Assembly: GCA_028873815.1 (NCBI GenBank)
Contig: JAPPNN010000003.1
Coordinates: forward strand, 1 to 64,000
Reading direction: 5' to 3'
Length of the DNA: 64,000 bases
Source of the DNA: Gemmatimonadota bacterium
GTDB taxonomy: Bacteria; Gemmatimonadota; Gemmatimonadetes; Longimicrobiales; Gaopeijiaceae
The notes beneath the pieces are model-generated. The model made no database searches. It was not told the origin of the DNA and was given only the letters and a program-made list of their open reading frames with translations. Position numbers and translations under genes: made by a program. Positions 25,991 to 34,319 of this stretch are shown here, piece after piece. How positions within the stretch are numbered: position 1 is the stretch's first letter; the number at the start of each line of letters is the position of its first letter.

Positions 25991-26027
25991 GTAAAGTGTA
26001 GTTTACTTGATGGAAACTGTAGTTGAC
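25991..26027 (+). repeat. 37-bp tandem-dyad element, copy C
   Basis: Dyads GTAAAG-N4-GTTTAC (25991-26006) and GGAAAC-N4-GTTGAC (26012-26027) with a 5-bp spacer. The flanks extend the first inverted repeat (AAGTAAA/TTTACTT). It overlaps the first codons of the truncated propeller frame at 26010. Between 25744 and 25990 no gene is seen. Confidence 0.75.
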
Positions 26028-26402
26028 ATTTCACGGTACGTCCAGGAAATCGTCGAGCGCCAACTGGAGGAACTGCGCGCCGCCAAGGCTGTGGCCGCCC
26101 TCATGCCGGACTTCAAACCAATCCTCGAGGACATGTTCATGGACGACGAAGGCCGGCTCTGGGTGAAACGGGCCGTCCCGGCCGACACTCCGCCGTTCTT
26201 CGACCTCTTCTCCGACGACGGCGACTACCTGGGCTCCATCCGCCTCACCTTCACGCCCGCGCCCTACCATCCGCTCTGGGTGCAGCACGGCAACATGTAC
26301 ACGGTTATCGAGGACGAGTTGGATGTGCCGTATGTAGTGAGGGGGGCGGTCGGAGGTGAGGGGGGGTGGGCGCGCATGGCCGCTCCCAATCTTTCTCGGT
26401 GA
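26010..26402 (+). pseudogene. Truncated propeller gene (C-terminal blade only)
   Basis: About 130 codons. From residue 10 onward the sequence (EIVERQLEELRAAKAVAALMPDFKPILEDM ... GRLWVKRAVP ... DDGDYLGSIRL ... DELDVPYVVRG) is the final region of a 6-bladed propeller, but blades 1-5 and the signal peptide are missing. The first eight codons (METVVDIS) are simply the reading of tandem element C, so the gene appears cut at that element. It has no signal peptide and is probably non-functional, although the frame is open. Confidence 0.65.
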
Positions 26403-26612
26403 TTGCCACCCCTCCTCCAGGTTTGGTCGAGGGGCAATTCGCCCGCTCAGTCCGTAGCTCTCGCAGCATCTCCGCCCGGCCATCCGGCCTCCTCGATTAC
26501 TGTCCCAAGCCGGACAGATTGCGCGCTCGAAGCACGCCCCCCTCTTGTGCGAGGTTATTCAATTCCTAATGTCATAGTTGTTGGCAAGAAGACATGAGCC
26601 ACGGAGGCGACG

Positions 26613-27866
26613 GTGACCGACGTCCTACGCAGACCACTGGCGACACCGATACTCGCCGTTTCGTTTGTGGTGCTCTGCGCCGCTTGCCTGGGCGACGGAT
26701 CGGACCCGGCGGCCACGGATCACGCGGCGGCCTTGGACCTGTTCGCCCCATGGCCCGGTGACGAGTCGTTTCGGCTCGCCGCTGAACCAAGCCTGGTGGT
26801 GGGATCGGACGAGTCTCTCCCGCTGGGCAGGGTCTCCGGGGCGGTCTTCTTCGGCGACGGCATCGCCATCGCGTCGGTCCAGTTTCACGAAGTCCTGATC
26901 CTGGATGCTGCGGGCCGACTGCTCTCGCGGCACGGCAGGCGTGGAGAAGGTCCGGGTGAGTACAAGTTTCTGGCCGGGATCGCTCGCCACGCGGACGGAC
27001 TGATCACTTTGGACGCAAACCACTTCCGCGTAACTCTGCTCGACGCCTCCGGGGGGTACGTCGGCGAGACCAAGCTCAGACCGCGTGGTCGTGAAAGGAT
27101 CGAGATCGTTGGAGCCTTCGGAAACAGCGTGCTGCTCGAATCCTGGAAGCAGGGATTCCCGGGCGACGGGTCCGTCGGGCCGATGGAGATCCGCCTGCCG
27201 GTGACATATGAGATCGTCCGTCTTGCCGACGGGGAGATCGTCTTCGAGGGCACCCGTCCAGGTGAAGAGAAGTGGGCGGAGAGGGAGGTAACTGACGACG
27301 GGCAAAGGCACGGCGGGCTACCCGTGATCTTCGGACGGACTGCCGTCGCGGCCGTCACTGACAATTATGCCTATCTGGCGACGACCGACTCCATGACGAT
27401 CATGCGCTACGACCAGGCCGGGACCACTGGGGAAGTCGCATTCGAGCAGCCCCAGGAGCGCGCGGAGGCGGGGTGGGAGCGCTTTGTCAGAGACACCGCA
27501 CGGGCGAGCATCGAGAGTATAGAGCCGGGCCAGATCTTCCTTGGCGGAAGGAACTTCATGATGTCCATCAGGGAGTTCCGCCTCGGCCTGATCGATGACC
27601 TGCCGGCCCGCCCCACCCTTCCCCCCTTTTCCGCGATGAAGGGAGGTGCCGACGGTCTTCTGTGGATCCGCGAGTACCCTGACCCGCTTCAGGACGAGGT
27701 GGTCTGGGTCGGTTTCAGCGAGGCGTGGGAACGAAAGAAGCGACTCGCAATGCCGGCGAGGCTGTCGGTTCTGAATGTTCTGGATATCTCGGAAGACCGG
27801 GTACTCGTGCGGGCAAAGGATGCACATGACGAAACCCTGATCGAGGTCTACCCGATCGAGCGGTGA
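26613..27866 (+). CDS. 6-bladed beta-propeller lipoprotein
   Basis: 417 residues from GTG with GGAGG 5 bp upstream. The signal sequence ends in a lipobox (VVLCAAC at about residues 18-24), so the protein should be lipid-anchored. The signature HGRRGEGPGEY lies near residue 114. The distal part contains LPPFSAMKGGADGLLWIREYPDP and ends ETLIEVYPIER. The same terminal heptapeptide is found in the tail relic at 18541-18582. A possible promoter (TTGTGC-16-TAATGT) lies in the 210-bp spacer upstream, which otherwise shows nothing. Confidence 0.87.
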   Translation: MTDVLRRPLATPILAVSFVVLCAACLGDGSDPAATDHAAALDLFAPWPGDESFRLAAEPSLVVGSDESLPLGRVSGAVFFGDGIAIASVQFHEVLILDAAGRLLSRHGRRGEGPGEYKFLAGIARHADGLITLDANHFRVTLLDASGGYVGETKLRPRGRERIEIVGAFGNSVLLESWKQGFPGDGSVGPMEIRLPVTYEIVRLADGEIVFEGTRPGEEKWAEREVTDDGQRHGGLPVIFGRTAVAAVTDNYAYLATTDSMTIMRYDQAGTTGEVAFEQPQERAEAGWERFVRDTARASIESIEPGQIFLGGRNFMMSIREFRLGLIDDLPARPTLPPFSAMKGGADGLLWIREYPDPLQDEVVWVGFSEAWERKKRLAMPARLSVLNVLDISEDRVLVRAKDAHDETLIEVYPIER

Positions 27867-28054
27867 AGACGCAGGTGACTGACCCGGAGCAGATTCCAGT
27901 CTGACTTTCCGGGTCACTCTCCACTTGATCGAATCGCGCGTATTCTTCGTAGGACCCCGGCCGCGAGGCAATCCCTGTCATCTGACTCCGTGCCACTACC
28001 GTCGCGGAATGTGGCGGCTAGATATGGCCGCTCTCCCGGCACTTCGCCCCGAAA

Positions 28055-28107
28055 TGTCGTGGATTGACAGTGTTTTATGGGCTCTTCTGACGTTCAGTAA
28101 GACGGTA
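28055..28107 (+). repeat. IS-end-like 53-bp repeat, copy 1
   Basis: This stretch starts TGTCGTGGATTGACAGTGTT and aligns over its whole length with 31780-31832, both ends matching best (TGTCG-N-G-N-ATTGACAGT and GTAAG). It lies about 120 bp upstream of a decayed ISNCY-type transposase, the position of a left terminal repeat. No inverted partner is found downstream of the transposase. The remaining 27867-28054 stretch shows no gene. Confidence 0.5.
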
Positions 28108-28173
28108 CCGGAGAAGCGCACCTTGAGCATCGGATCCTGTGTGAGCCGGACGTCTACCAAGCGCGACCTGCTA

Positions 28174-28866
28174 ATGGCGAGATTCCCTGACGTCTATGAA
28201 CAGTGGACAAGCCGTCAGATCAAGCGGGCACATGCGGCGAGCCTACTGGGGGTGTCCGAGCGGACATTCCGGCGATACGTGGCGAGGTATAGGGAAGTGG
28301 GCTTGAAGGCGCTTGAAGATCGGCGGGCCAAGAGTCCCCAAGGGGCACCTGACGAGGAAGTCGCCGCCTTAGTAACACTCTACGCTGAAGGCTACCGCGG
28401 ATGTCCGGTACGCGGGTTCTACAGAGCGTACACAGACTCCCATGAGGGTACACGGTCATACACCTGGGTCAAAGATCGTCTGCACGAGTCGGGCCTCGTC
28501 ACCCCGCGCCGTTCCACACGGTCAACACCAGAAAGCCGCGGTCGGCGACCTGCTGAGGGGCGACTGCTTCACCAGGCTAGTTGCGTCTATCAGTGGTTAC
28601 CGAAGCGAACCTGGGAGTTGGTGGTTTTGGTCGATGACGCGAGTGATCGTGTTCACTCCGGGCTCTTCGTGGAATGCGAGACGATCTGGTGTCGATTCCG
28701 CACCATCCACGAAACCATCGTAGCTAACGGGCTGTTTGACGCGATTCACGTAGATCCGGCATTGCGGAATAGCGATGACTGTCGGGAAACGGGCCGATTC
28801 CCTTACGCCCAACGCTCGAGGCGGACACGGCGGAGCTTCTGGGGGTGCACGAAAACCGTGAGGTAG
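28174..28866 (+). pseudogene. Degraded ISNCY (IS1202-type) transposase
   Basis: About 230 codons remain of a normally about 400-450-residue transposase. The N-terminal HTH pattern (YEQWTSRQIKRAHAASLLGVSERTFRRYVARY), the linker LKALEDRRAKSP, the SYTWVKDRLHESGLV segment and the DDE-domain start (LVVLVDDASDRVHSGLFVE) all match this family. The first catalytic-region motif, usually LHQDGS, reads LHQASC here, and the later YTDRGSHY motif reads HVDPALRN; the C-terminal half is gone. It is therefore inactive. ATG 28174 matches the family start; the frame is open further upstream only by chance. Confidence 0.75.
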
Positions 28867-28959
28867 GCACGGACAATGGTACGGGGCATCCGGGTAAGCA
28901 GAAGCGTCAATCTGGATGAGGTTGGCCACCAGCTTTGGCGAGGTCATCCCCTCGTCAAT

Positions 28960-29766
28960 TCAGGCCCGACCACCGGCGACTCGGGCTGGCCCGACGATCC
29001 CACTCAGGACAACCTCCTCGACGCGATCCATGTCGTCGCTCGTCATGTCGCGCGACAGGGTACTCCCCAGGACGCGACGCAGCAGTCGGTGGCAGTTGGC
29101 GTCGTTCGAGAACCCCATGGCGAGGGCCACAGAGCTCAGGGGCCGTTTGCTCCAATGGAGCAGCCGCGCGACCGCGAAGACGCGAGCCAGCGCCAACAGA
29201 TCCTTGGGAAAGGCGAGCCCCAGACGGCGACATCGGCGCTGCAGGCTGCGTTCCGTCACCGCAAAGTCGGCGGCCAGGTCCGCGACCAGGCATGGTTCGA
29301 CTGCACGTCGAAAGATGAGACGGAGAATGGGAGAGGCGGCAGCGGGTGTCCGTGCTTCGGCGCGGGCGAGCAGTCGATGGACTCGTGCAGCGTCGATGTT
29401 CTGGAGGATGGCGAGCTCGAGGGCACGGATGTCACCGATGTCACATTGCTTCACGCGGGTTACGGCAGCCGCCATTTCGTCCCCTGCCGACTGCATCTGG
29501 GCGTCCGAACACGGGTATTCGATCAAAAGAGGGGCGTATTGAGGGACGCCCGACCTCTCGTCTCGGCCCGGATTGGACGGAGCGCTGATCTCGTTGAGAT
29601 CTGGGTCTACGATCGCCGGTGAGCCTGGGTGTGCCGCTACGAGAGTCCCGAGCTCCTCCCAGTTCGACGCAAGGACCACCGGTCCGATCATCGCGGATAG
29701 ATCGCCCGACCTGACGATGAGTCGGATGCGTTGCCGAAAGTGAGGACTAGCCTGCAACGCGAGCAA
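28960..29766 (-). CDS. AraC-family transcriptional regulator
   Basis: 268 residues. The C-terminal DNA-binding region has two helix-turn-helix motifs: CLVADLAADFAVTERSLQRRCRRLGLAFPKDLL and PLSSVALAMGFSNDANCHRLLRRVLGSTLSR. The N-terminal 120 residues (ASNWEELGTLVAAHPGSPAIVDPDL...) look like a receiver-like or effector fold without phosphorylation-site certainty. The target is unknown; it is 31 bp downstream of a membrane gene on the same strand and may share its transcript. Confidence 0.8.
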   Translation of the reverse strand: MLALQASPHFRQRIRLIVRSGDLSAMIGPVVLASNWEELGTLVAAHPGSPAIVDPDLNEISAPSNPGRDERSGVPQYAPLLIEYPCSDAQMQSAGDEMAAAVTRVKQCDIGDIRALELAILQNIDAARVHRLLARAEARTPAAASPILRLIFRRAVEPCLVADLAADFAVTERSLQRRCRRLGLAFPKDLLALARVFAVARLLHWSKRPLSSVALAMGFSNDANCHRLLRRVLGSTLSRDMTSDDMDRVEEVVLSGIVGPARVAGGRA

Positions 29767-29797
29767 AGGAGGGGCCGGACCGCGAATCGGATCAGCC

Positions 29798-30991
29798 CTA
29801 TCGAACCATGCGGAGTTTCCCGTCGGCCGTCGTCCGAATCACGACTGATCCCAGCAAGCCCGCGAGCCCTGCCAATACCAGATTGGGCGGCACGCCGCCC
29901 AGCATCCCCACCATCAGCAACACTGCCGCGAGACAGGCCCAGTTCGTGCAGAACTGACCCACGGTGGCAAGGCGGCCGATACGGTCACGTGCCCGCTGTT
30001 TGGCGGTCGGCTTGGTCGCTTCATTCGGCGGTGCTTCGAGCAACCTGTTGACGATCTCGTCCATGCGTTGGGGTGAGAGATTGGCACTTGCACCGACAAC
30101 GGTGCGGATGCCCTTGGCCAGGTGAATCATCTCCAGCTCGGCCTGGGTGGCGGCGCCCGCTCTGGTGGGAGGCTCGTCGGGGCCGCGGGCCCGGGGATTG
30201 ACAGCGCGGTCGACGCGGTCGATGTGGCGCGGGTCGTAGGAATCTCCCTCGCTTCGACGTCGTTGAAAGGCACTCGATAGACCCAGATCGTCGGCTAGCC
30301 GCCAAGCAAGCCCTGCGATCAGAATGGTGGGGAGCAGCAGAGCACCCGGCAGTATCCATGCGGGTGCAACGCCACTATGCAGGATCAGGTTGGCTGTCAG
30401 CAGGAGCGATAGGCAGAAAGACAGGAAAAGGGTGAGGCAGGACAGCCACGTAGTCGTAGTTCGCCTCCCGGGATTCCACCACTCCGTGACCCGGCTCAGG
30501 AGTCCGCCCGCGACACCTGAAAGGACGGTGAAGATGGCGATCGTGCTTGGTACCCAAAACCGAGCGCTTTCGACTATCTGCGGGGCCGCACGCATGCCGG
30601 GGGCGGCGGCGTCCAGAGCCAAGAAGGCCGAGCTCACCAGCGGTCCGAGACCATACAGCGCGTAGGCACCCAGCGCGAGAAAGACCAAGTGCGTGATCTG
30701 ACTGCGACTGATTCTGTGTTCGTGCTCTCCGGTAACCGGGCCGCCAGCGGCCGCCGCGAAAGTTGCGGGCGCGACCAGGAATGACAACCCTACGGTTGTG
30801 GGTCCCAATACCATTCCTAGCCGGCCGGCGATCCGGATATCCTCGGCCAAGCCGAAGAAGGTTCCTGAGGCGTAGAGAACGTACAGGCCGCTCAGCCCGA
30901 GAAACCAACGGACCACTGAGCCAGCGAACCCCACGCGTACAGCCTTGCGCGATAGCGCTTTACGTCCTGTGAGCATCGCTAGAAGTCCCAT
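29798..30991 (-). CDS. Multi-pass membrane protein of unknown function
   Basis: 397 residues with about eight hydrophobic segments, e.g. VVRWFLGLSGLYVLYASGTFF, TVGLSFLVAPATFAAAA, ITHLVFLALGAYALYGLG, WLSCLTLFLSFCLSLLL, AWILPGALLLPTILIAGLAW and two at the C-terminus (CTNWACLAAVLLMVGML; LVLAGLAGLLGSVVI). A cytoplasmic linker of about 110 residues separates the last two from the rest. No known family is recognised. It diverges from the ECF sigma factor at 31220, so a membrane-bound partner or anti-sigma-like role is conceivable but not supported by motifs. Confidence 0.65.
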   Translation of the reverse strand: MGLLAMLTGRKALSRKAVRVGFAGSVVRWFLGLSGLYVLYASGTFFGLAEDIRIAGRLGMVLGPTTVGLSFLVAPATFAAAAGGPVTGEHEHRISRSQITHLVFLALGAYALYGLGPLVSSAFLALDAAAPGMRAAPQIVESARFWVPSTIAIFTVLSGVAGGLLSRVTEWWNPGRRTTTTWLSCLTLFLSFCLSLLLTANLILHSGVAPAWILPGALLLPTILIAGLAWRLADDLGLSSAFQRRRSEGDSYDPRHIDRVDRAVNPRARGPDEPPTRAGAATQAELEMIHLAKGIRTVVGASANLSPQRMDEIVNRLLEAPPNEATKPTAKQRARDRIGRLATVGQFCTNWACLAAVLLMVGMLGGVPPNLVLAGLAGLLGSVVIRTTADGKLRMVR

Positions 30992-31219
30992 CGTTCATCA
31001 ATGGTAACTTGCGGTCGTCATGACTTCCAGTTCGGTCCGGTACATGGCGTCTTCATGGCCTATCTTTAGTGCCGGTTGGCTCCCACTGCACTGGGGAGAC
31101 GAGATTAGAACGAGGCGGCATCGAAGCCCACAAGGCCCATAGCGAGAAGGCATTGATCGATCACTGATCCAGTCGACATCAAGCGGCTTCACAACCGCGA
31201 CCCGGAACTCCTGCGTGAG

Positions 31220-31729
31220 TTGGTCGAGGAACTCAGCCCTCGCATCTGGGTCGCGATTCGCCCGTACGCGCGAGACGATGAACAGGCCAAGGACCTCCTC
31301 CAGGACAGTTGGCTGACGATCTTGGAGCGGCTGGATCAGTTCAGGTGGAACGGTTCGTTCGCTCGCTGGGCCATTACCCTCAGCAAGAACCTCTGTGTCG
31401 ACTCTCTACGGGCGGAAGAGCGGAACAAAGCCGTGGAAGTACCGCTGGCCAGCACCATGGAGTTGAGTGCGGAGGGGCACGATCCCCTGCACGAGGTGCT
31501 CAGGGATCATGCCCGGCCGATCGTGTACGCTGCCTTGAGTCGCCTTACCGACCGCGAACGTGACACGCTGACGGTGTGGGCGCTCATGGGTCGTAACCTG
31601 AAGGAAACCGCGGAAGTAGTCGGAGTGAGCCAATCTGCAGCGCGGTCGATCCTCAACCGGGCGATGTCAAGGCTGCGAAGGATGCCGCAGATGAGGGCGT
31701 TGCTGATGGATTGGATGGAGGAGAACTGA
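31220..31729 (+). CDS. ECF-type RNA polymerase sigma factor
   Basis: 169 residues from TTG. Region 2 is clear (DDEQAKDLLQDSWLTILERLDQFRWNGSFARWAITLSKNLCVDSLR) and region 4 follows (ALSRLTDRERDTLTVWALMGRNLKETAEVVGVSQSAARSILNRAMSRLR). Upstream of the TTG the same frame is open back to a stop at 31154-31156 and reads ITDPVDIKRLHNRDPELLREL, which looks like the missing sigma region 2 N-terminus, but contains no ATG, GTG or TTG. The true start may thus be a non-standard codon (ATC near 31160, or CTG) or the 5' end may be mutated. It is followed by thioredoxin and Cys-rich peptide genes on the same strand. Confidence 0.85.
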   Translation: MVEELSPRIWVAIRPYARDDEQAKDLLQDSWLTILERLDQFRWNGSFARWAITLSKNLCVDSLRAEERNKAVEVPLASTMELSAEGHDPLHEVLRDHARPIVYAALSRLTDRERDTLTVWALMGRNLKETAEVVGVSQSAARSILNRAMSRLRRMPQMRALLMDWMEEN

Positions 31730-31779
31730 CAGACGATCCGGAGCGGGAGTCCGGCTACACGATATGATCCGGCCACGGG

Positions 31780-31832
31780 TGTCGCGAATTGACAGTATTC
31801 TGACGAGCTCTCCAGCGTTTGGTAAGGGTGTA
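31780..31832 (+). repeat. IS-end-like 53-bp repeat, copy 2 (solo)
   Basis: Begins TGTCGCGAATTGACAGTATT and aligns end to end with the copy at 28055-28107 in the same orientation (TGTCG at one end and GTAAG 42 bp on in both). There is no transposase next to it. It sits between the sigma factor and thioredoxin genes. Either a relic end of another copy of the same IS, or a shared regulatory sequence; TTGACA in it lacks a -10 at 16-18 bp. Confidence 0.5.
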
Positions 31833-31872
31833 GCAGCCAGTCGGCCGCACCATCCAGGGAGGGCGCCCCATC

Positions 31873-32421
31873 GTGAAAGCGACGCAGTGGTTGAACGCAT
31901 TGCTGTTCTTACTCGTGGCCGGGATCGGCAGCCAGATCGTCTTGGCGATCAGTCGCGCTCAGCAGGCGGCACCGCCGCCCGCGCCCGCGACTGGGCTGGT
32001 CGTTGGGGACACCTTGCCCGCGTTGACGGGGAGCCTTGAGGGAAACGTCCTGACGACTATTCCACTCGCCAGGGATGCTGGCTTCGCTACGGTCTTGTAC
32101 GTCTTCCACCCCGATTGCGTGCATTGTCACGCCGTGGCGCCCGAATGGGCGGAGCATTTCTCGGCTGACCACAACGACTGGCCGGTGGTGCAGAGAATCG
32201 CTGTGACCAACGAGGCGGTCGTCCCGGCCGTGGCCTATGCTGAACACTTCGGTTGGAATGTGGATGTCTTGAGCGTGAAGGATCTGACACCTGCCGACCG
32301 GGAGTTTTCTCTTTTTTCCAGGACCCCTTGGGTGTTTGTGTTCGATTCGGCTGGCGTACTTCGATTCGATGGGCACGGCCGTCGGTTGGAACAGATGATA
32401 CAAGCGATTGAGGCACTCTGA
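31873..32421 (+). CDS. Membrane-anchored thioredoxin-fold protein
   Basis: 182 residues from GTG with GGGAGGG 9 bp upstream. A single N-terminal transmembrane anchor (LNALLFLLVAGIGSQIVLAI) and a Pro/Ala linker place the domain outside the cytoplasm. The domain has strand TVLYVFHPDCVHCHAVAPEW with the redox pair C82-VH-C85, and the cis-Pro loop as RTPWVFVFDSAGVLRF. It is similar to TlpA/ResA-type proteins. A CVHC active site like DsbA (CPHC) suggests an oxidising or isomerising thiol role, which would suit the 8-cysteine secreted peptide encoded 41 bp downstream. Confidence 0.8.
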   Translation: MKATQWLNALLFLLVAGIGSQIVLAISRAQQAAPPPAPATGLVVGDTLPALTGSLEGNVLTTIPLARDAGFATVLYVFHPDCVHCHAVAPEWAEHFSADHNDWPVVQRIAVTNEAVVPAVAYAEHFGWNVDVLSVKDLTPADREFSLFSRTPWVFVFDSAGVLRFDGHGRRLEQMIQAIEAL

Positions 32422-32462
32422 TGACCGTTAGCCACCCCTAAGCAACAGACTGGAGGAAACGA

Positions 32463-32684
32463 ATGAAGAAGAAACTCCTGTGGGTCCTGCTCGCCGTCGC
32501 GGCGAACATCGCCCTGCTGCCACTGGCACTTGCCACTCCGAAAAGTGCCGCCGCTGCGTCCAGTTCAGGCTTCCTTTTCCACTGTTGCAAGCAAACCGTG
32601 GCGGGAGACGCGTACTGCTGCGGTTACTGCTGCATGCTCAGATTCGACTGCTTGGGCGATCGCCACTGCGGTGAAAGGTTCTGA
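32463..32684 (+). CDS. Small secreted cysteine-rich peptide
   Basis: 73 residues with an excellent ribosome site (GGAGG, 6 bp before ATG). The N-terminus is a classic signal peptide (MKKKLLWVLLAVAANIALLPLALA) with an Ala-rich cleavage region. The remaining 35 residues hold eight Cys in the pattern CC-x9-CC-x2-CC-x5-C-x5-C (C41, C42, C52, C53, C56, C57, C63, C69). The spacing suggests a disulfide-bonded or metal-binding mini-protein. I know no characterised family with this pattern. Its position after a sigma factor and a periplasmic thioredoxin suggests that the thioredoxin folds or modifies it; this is inference. Confidence 0.7.
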   Translation: MKKKLLWVLLAVAANIALLPLALATPKSAAAASSSGFLFHCCKQTVAGDAYCCGYCCMLRFDCLGDRHCGERF

Positions 32685-32694
32685 GGCGAACTGC

Positions 32695-32952
32695 ATGGCT
32701 GTCATGCCTGACACAACGCGGCCGGTGACCGAGACCGAGGCCCTGGAACTACTCCGGTCCATCGACGAGCTGGTGATGGTGGAACGCCCACCACACCTCG
32801 TGATCGGCTCGGCACATCACACCCTCTACAGGGCGCTCGAGGACATCAAGGTGATTGCGAGTGCGACGATCGCCTGGCACCGGACGCATGCGGACGGCGT
32901 TTGTCACGAATGCACGGGGAGAAACGAGCCCTGGTACTGCTTCCACGTCTGA
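32695..32952 (+). CDS. Small cytoplasmic protein with C-terminal CxxC
   Basis: 85 residues from ATG 32695, 10 bp after the Cys-rich peptide gene. There is no signal peptide. An N-terminal helical region (TETEALELLRSIDELVMVE), a His-containing segment (GSAHHTLYRALEDIKVIASATIAWHRTHADG) and a terminal CHECTGRNEPWYC with three Cys follow. A His/Cys arrangement that could bind zinc is visible. I do not recognise a family. It is hidden in a longer overlapping frame of the track (32530), which begins inside the peptide gene. Likely the last gene of the sigma/thioredoxin/peptide cluster. Confidence 0.6.
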   Translation: MAVMPDTTRPVTETEALELLRSIDELVMVERPPHLVIGSAHHTLYRALEDIKVIASATIAWHRTHADGVCHECTGRNEPWYCFHV

Positions 32953-32970
32953 CGCCCTGAAGGTCCCGCC

Positions 32971-34272
32971 CTACTCCTTCTCCCTCAAGTCCAGCGGCGG
33001 CCGCCACTCCTCCACGCCGGGCAGCCGCCGCCCCCAGGTGTTGCCGTAGGGATCGACCCTCCCCAGCAGAAACCGGATCGCAAGCCGGTGCAGCATGTTC
33101 ACTTTCGGGACCAGGCCGTGGAAGCCGGCCAGCCCGGACAGCGCCCGGTCCCGTAGTTCCCAGTAGCCGAGGTCGCCGGGCGTGACGCAGACGACGCGCG
33201 ACTCGTCCATGAACGGAGGGATGGCGCCGGCAAGCGGCACGGTGCCATCGCCGGTGTTGCGTCTCGCACCCTGGTCCTCGGAATCCCAGTCGTTTCGGCG
33301 CTCGTCGGAGCTGAGCAGGAAGCGAGGCCTGCCCTCCTCGTCGCGTCCGACCCGCAGCGCGACGCGCGTTTCCGCATCGGCACCCGCGATCGCGAGCCAG
33401 TCGTCGGCGCAGACCAAGTCCCCGTTCGATTCATCGCCGGTCGCCAGCCTCAACCCGGACATCCGGTCCCGATGGGTACTGGCCGCGTCGAGCATGTCCT
33501 TGAACAGATCCGCGCCGGCAACGTTCCAGCCCCTGACCTGATGCGTGATCGTGCGCATCACACTGGGCTGCCAGGCGTCCGGGTGGAAGATGTCCGACTC
33601 CATGCCGTCCTCCACGACGAGCGCGTCGTCGAAGCTCGGCAGCAGGTGGTAGAGCGCCGGCGTCATCCGCGCCATGCGGCGTTCCCGTGCCCCGCCCGAG
33701 TTGTCGCCGAGGTCCGCCGTGCCGGTGGCCAGCTTGAGAATCGCCTCGTGCGACCCTTGGAATGGCGACGCAAGGGTCACGACCTTGTTGACGGACCCGC
33801 CGCCGTGCCGCTCGATGTAGCCGGCGATGATCAGCCCGCCCATCGAATGACCGACCAGGTTGACCGTCGGGTTGCGCCTGTAGTCATCGTCGTCCCTGTA
33901 GTGCTTCAGCAGCAGGGTTCGATCGATGACCTCCTGGACGAACGCGGCCAGCCGTTCCTCGATCCGGTCCAGCGGCAGCCGCCAGTCATATCCGAACGGG
34001 AATACCGGCGCCGGCTCATCGTCCTCACCGGCCAGACCGTCCCGCAGCTCCTCGGTCAGGTCCTCGTAGATCAGCGGGAAGGGGCCGCCGGACGAGACGC
34101 GGGCCGGCTCGAGAAGCTCGTAGCGCTGGTCCTCCGGATGCAGGGTGATCCGGTCGTAGCGCTTGTTGCGAACCGCGGTCCAGACGGCTTCGGGCGGCAG
34201 CTCGTACTCGTCGTGCAGAACAGAGGCCGTGATGCCGGGGATGACGATGGTCGGGGAGGTGGTGATGGGCAT
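32971..34272 (-). CDS. LCAT/lipase-like alpha/beta hydrolase
   Basis: About 433 residues from ATG 34272 (MPITTSPTIVIPGITASVLH); the track's 618-residue frame runs on into the neighbouring membrane gene and is a shadow there. The nucleophile elbow is NLVGHSMGGLIIAGY around residue 145, preceded by YDWRLPLDRIEERLA, as in lecithin:cholesterol acyltransferase-type lipases. A C-terminal NTGDGTVPLAGA holds the typical catalytic Asp region, and the catalytic His may be in the following helix (FHGLVPKVN). No signal peptide. Expected to cleave or transfer acyl chains of lipids; substrate unknown. Confidence 0.82.
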   Translation of the reverse strand: MPITTSPTIVIPGITASVLHDEYELPPEAVWTAVRNKRYDRITLHPEDQRYELLEPARVSSGGPFPLIYEDLTEELRDGLAGEDDEPAPVFPFGYDWRLPLDRIEERLAAFVQEVIDRTLLLKHYRDDDDYRRNPTVNLVGHSMGGLIIAGYIERHGGGSVNKVVTLASPFQGSHEAILKLATGTADLGDNSGGARERRMARMTPALYHLLPSFDDALVVEDGMESDIFHPDAWQPSVMRTITHQVRGWNVAGADLFKDMLDAASTHRDRMSGLRLATGDESNGDLVCADDWLAIAGADAETRVALRVGRDEEGRPRFLLSSDERRNDWDSEDQGARRNTGDGTVPLAGAIPPFMDESRVVCVTPGDLGYWELRDRALSGLAGFHGLVPKVNMLHRLAIRFLLGRVDPYGNTWGRRLPGVEEWRPPLDLREKE

Positions 34273-34319
34273 TGGGGACTCTTGGCTAGGGGATTGTCGG
34301 CGCGAGTACTTGGGTCCGT

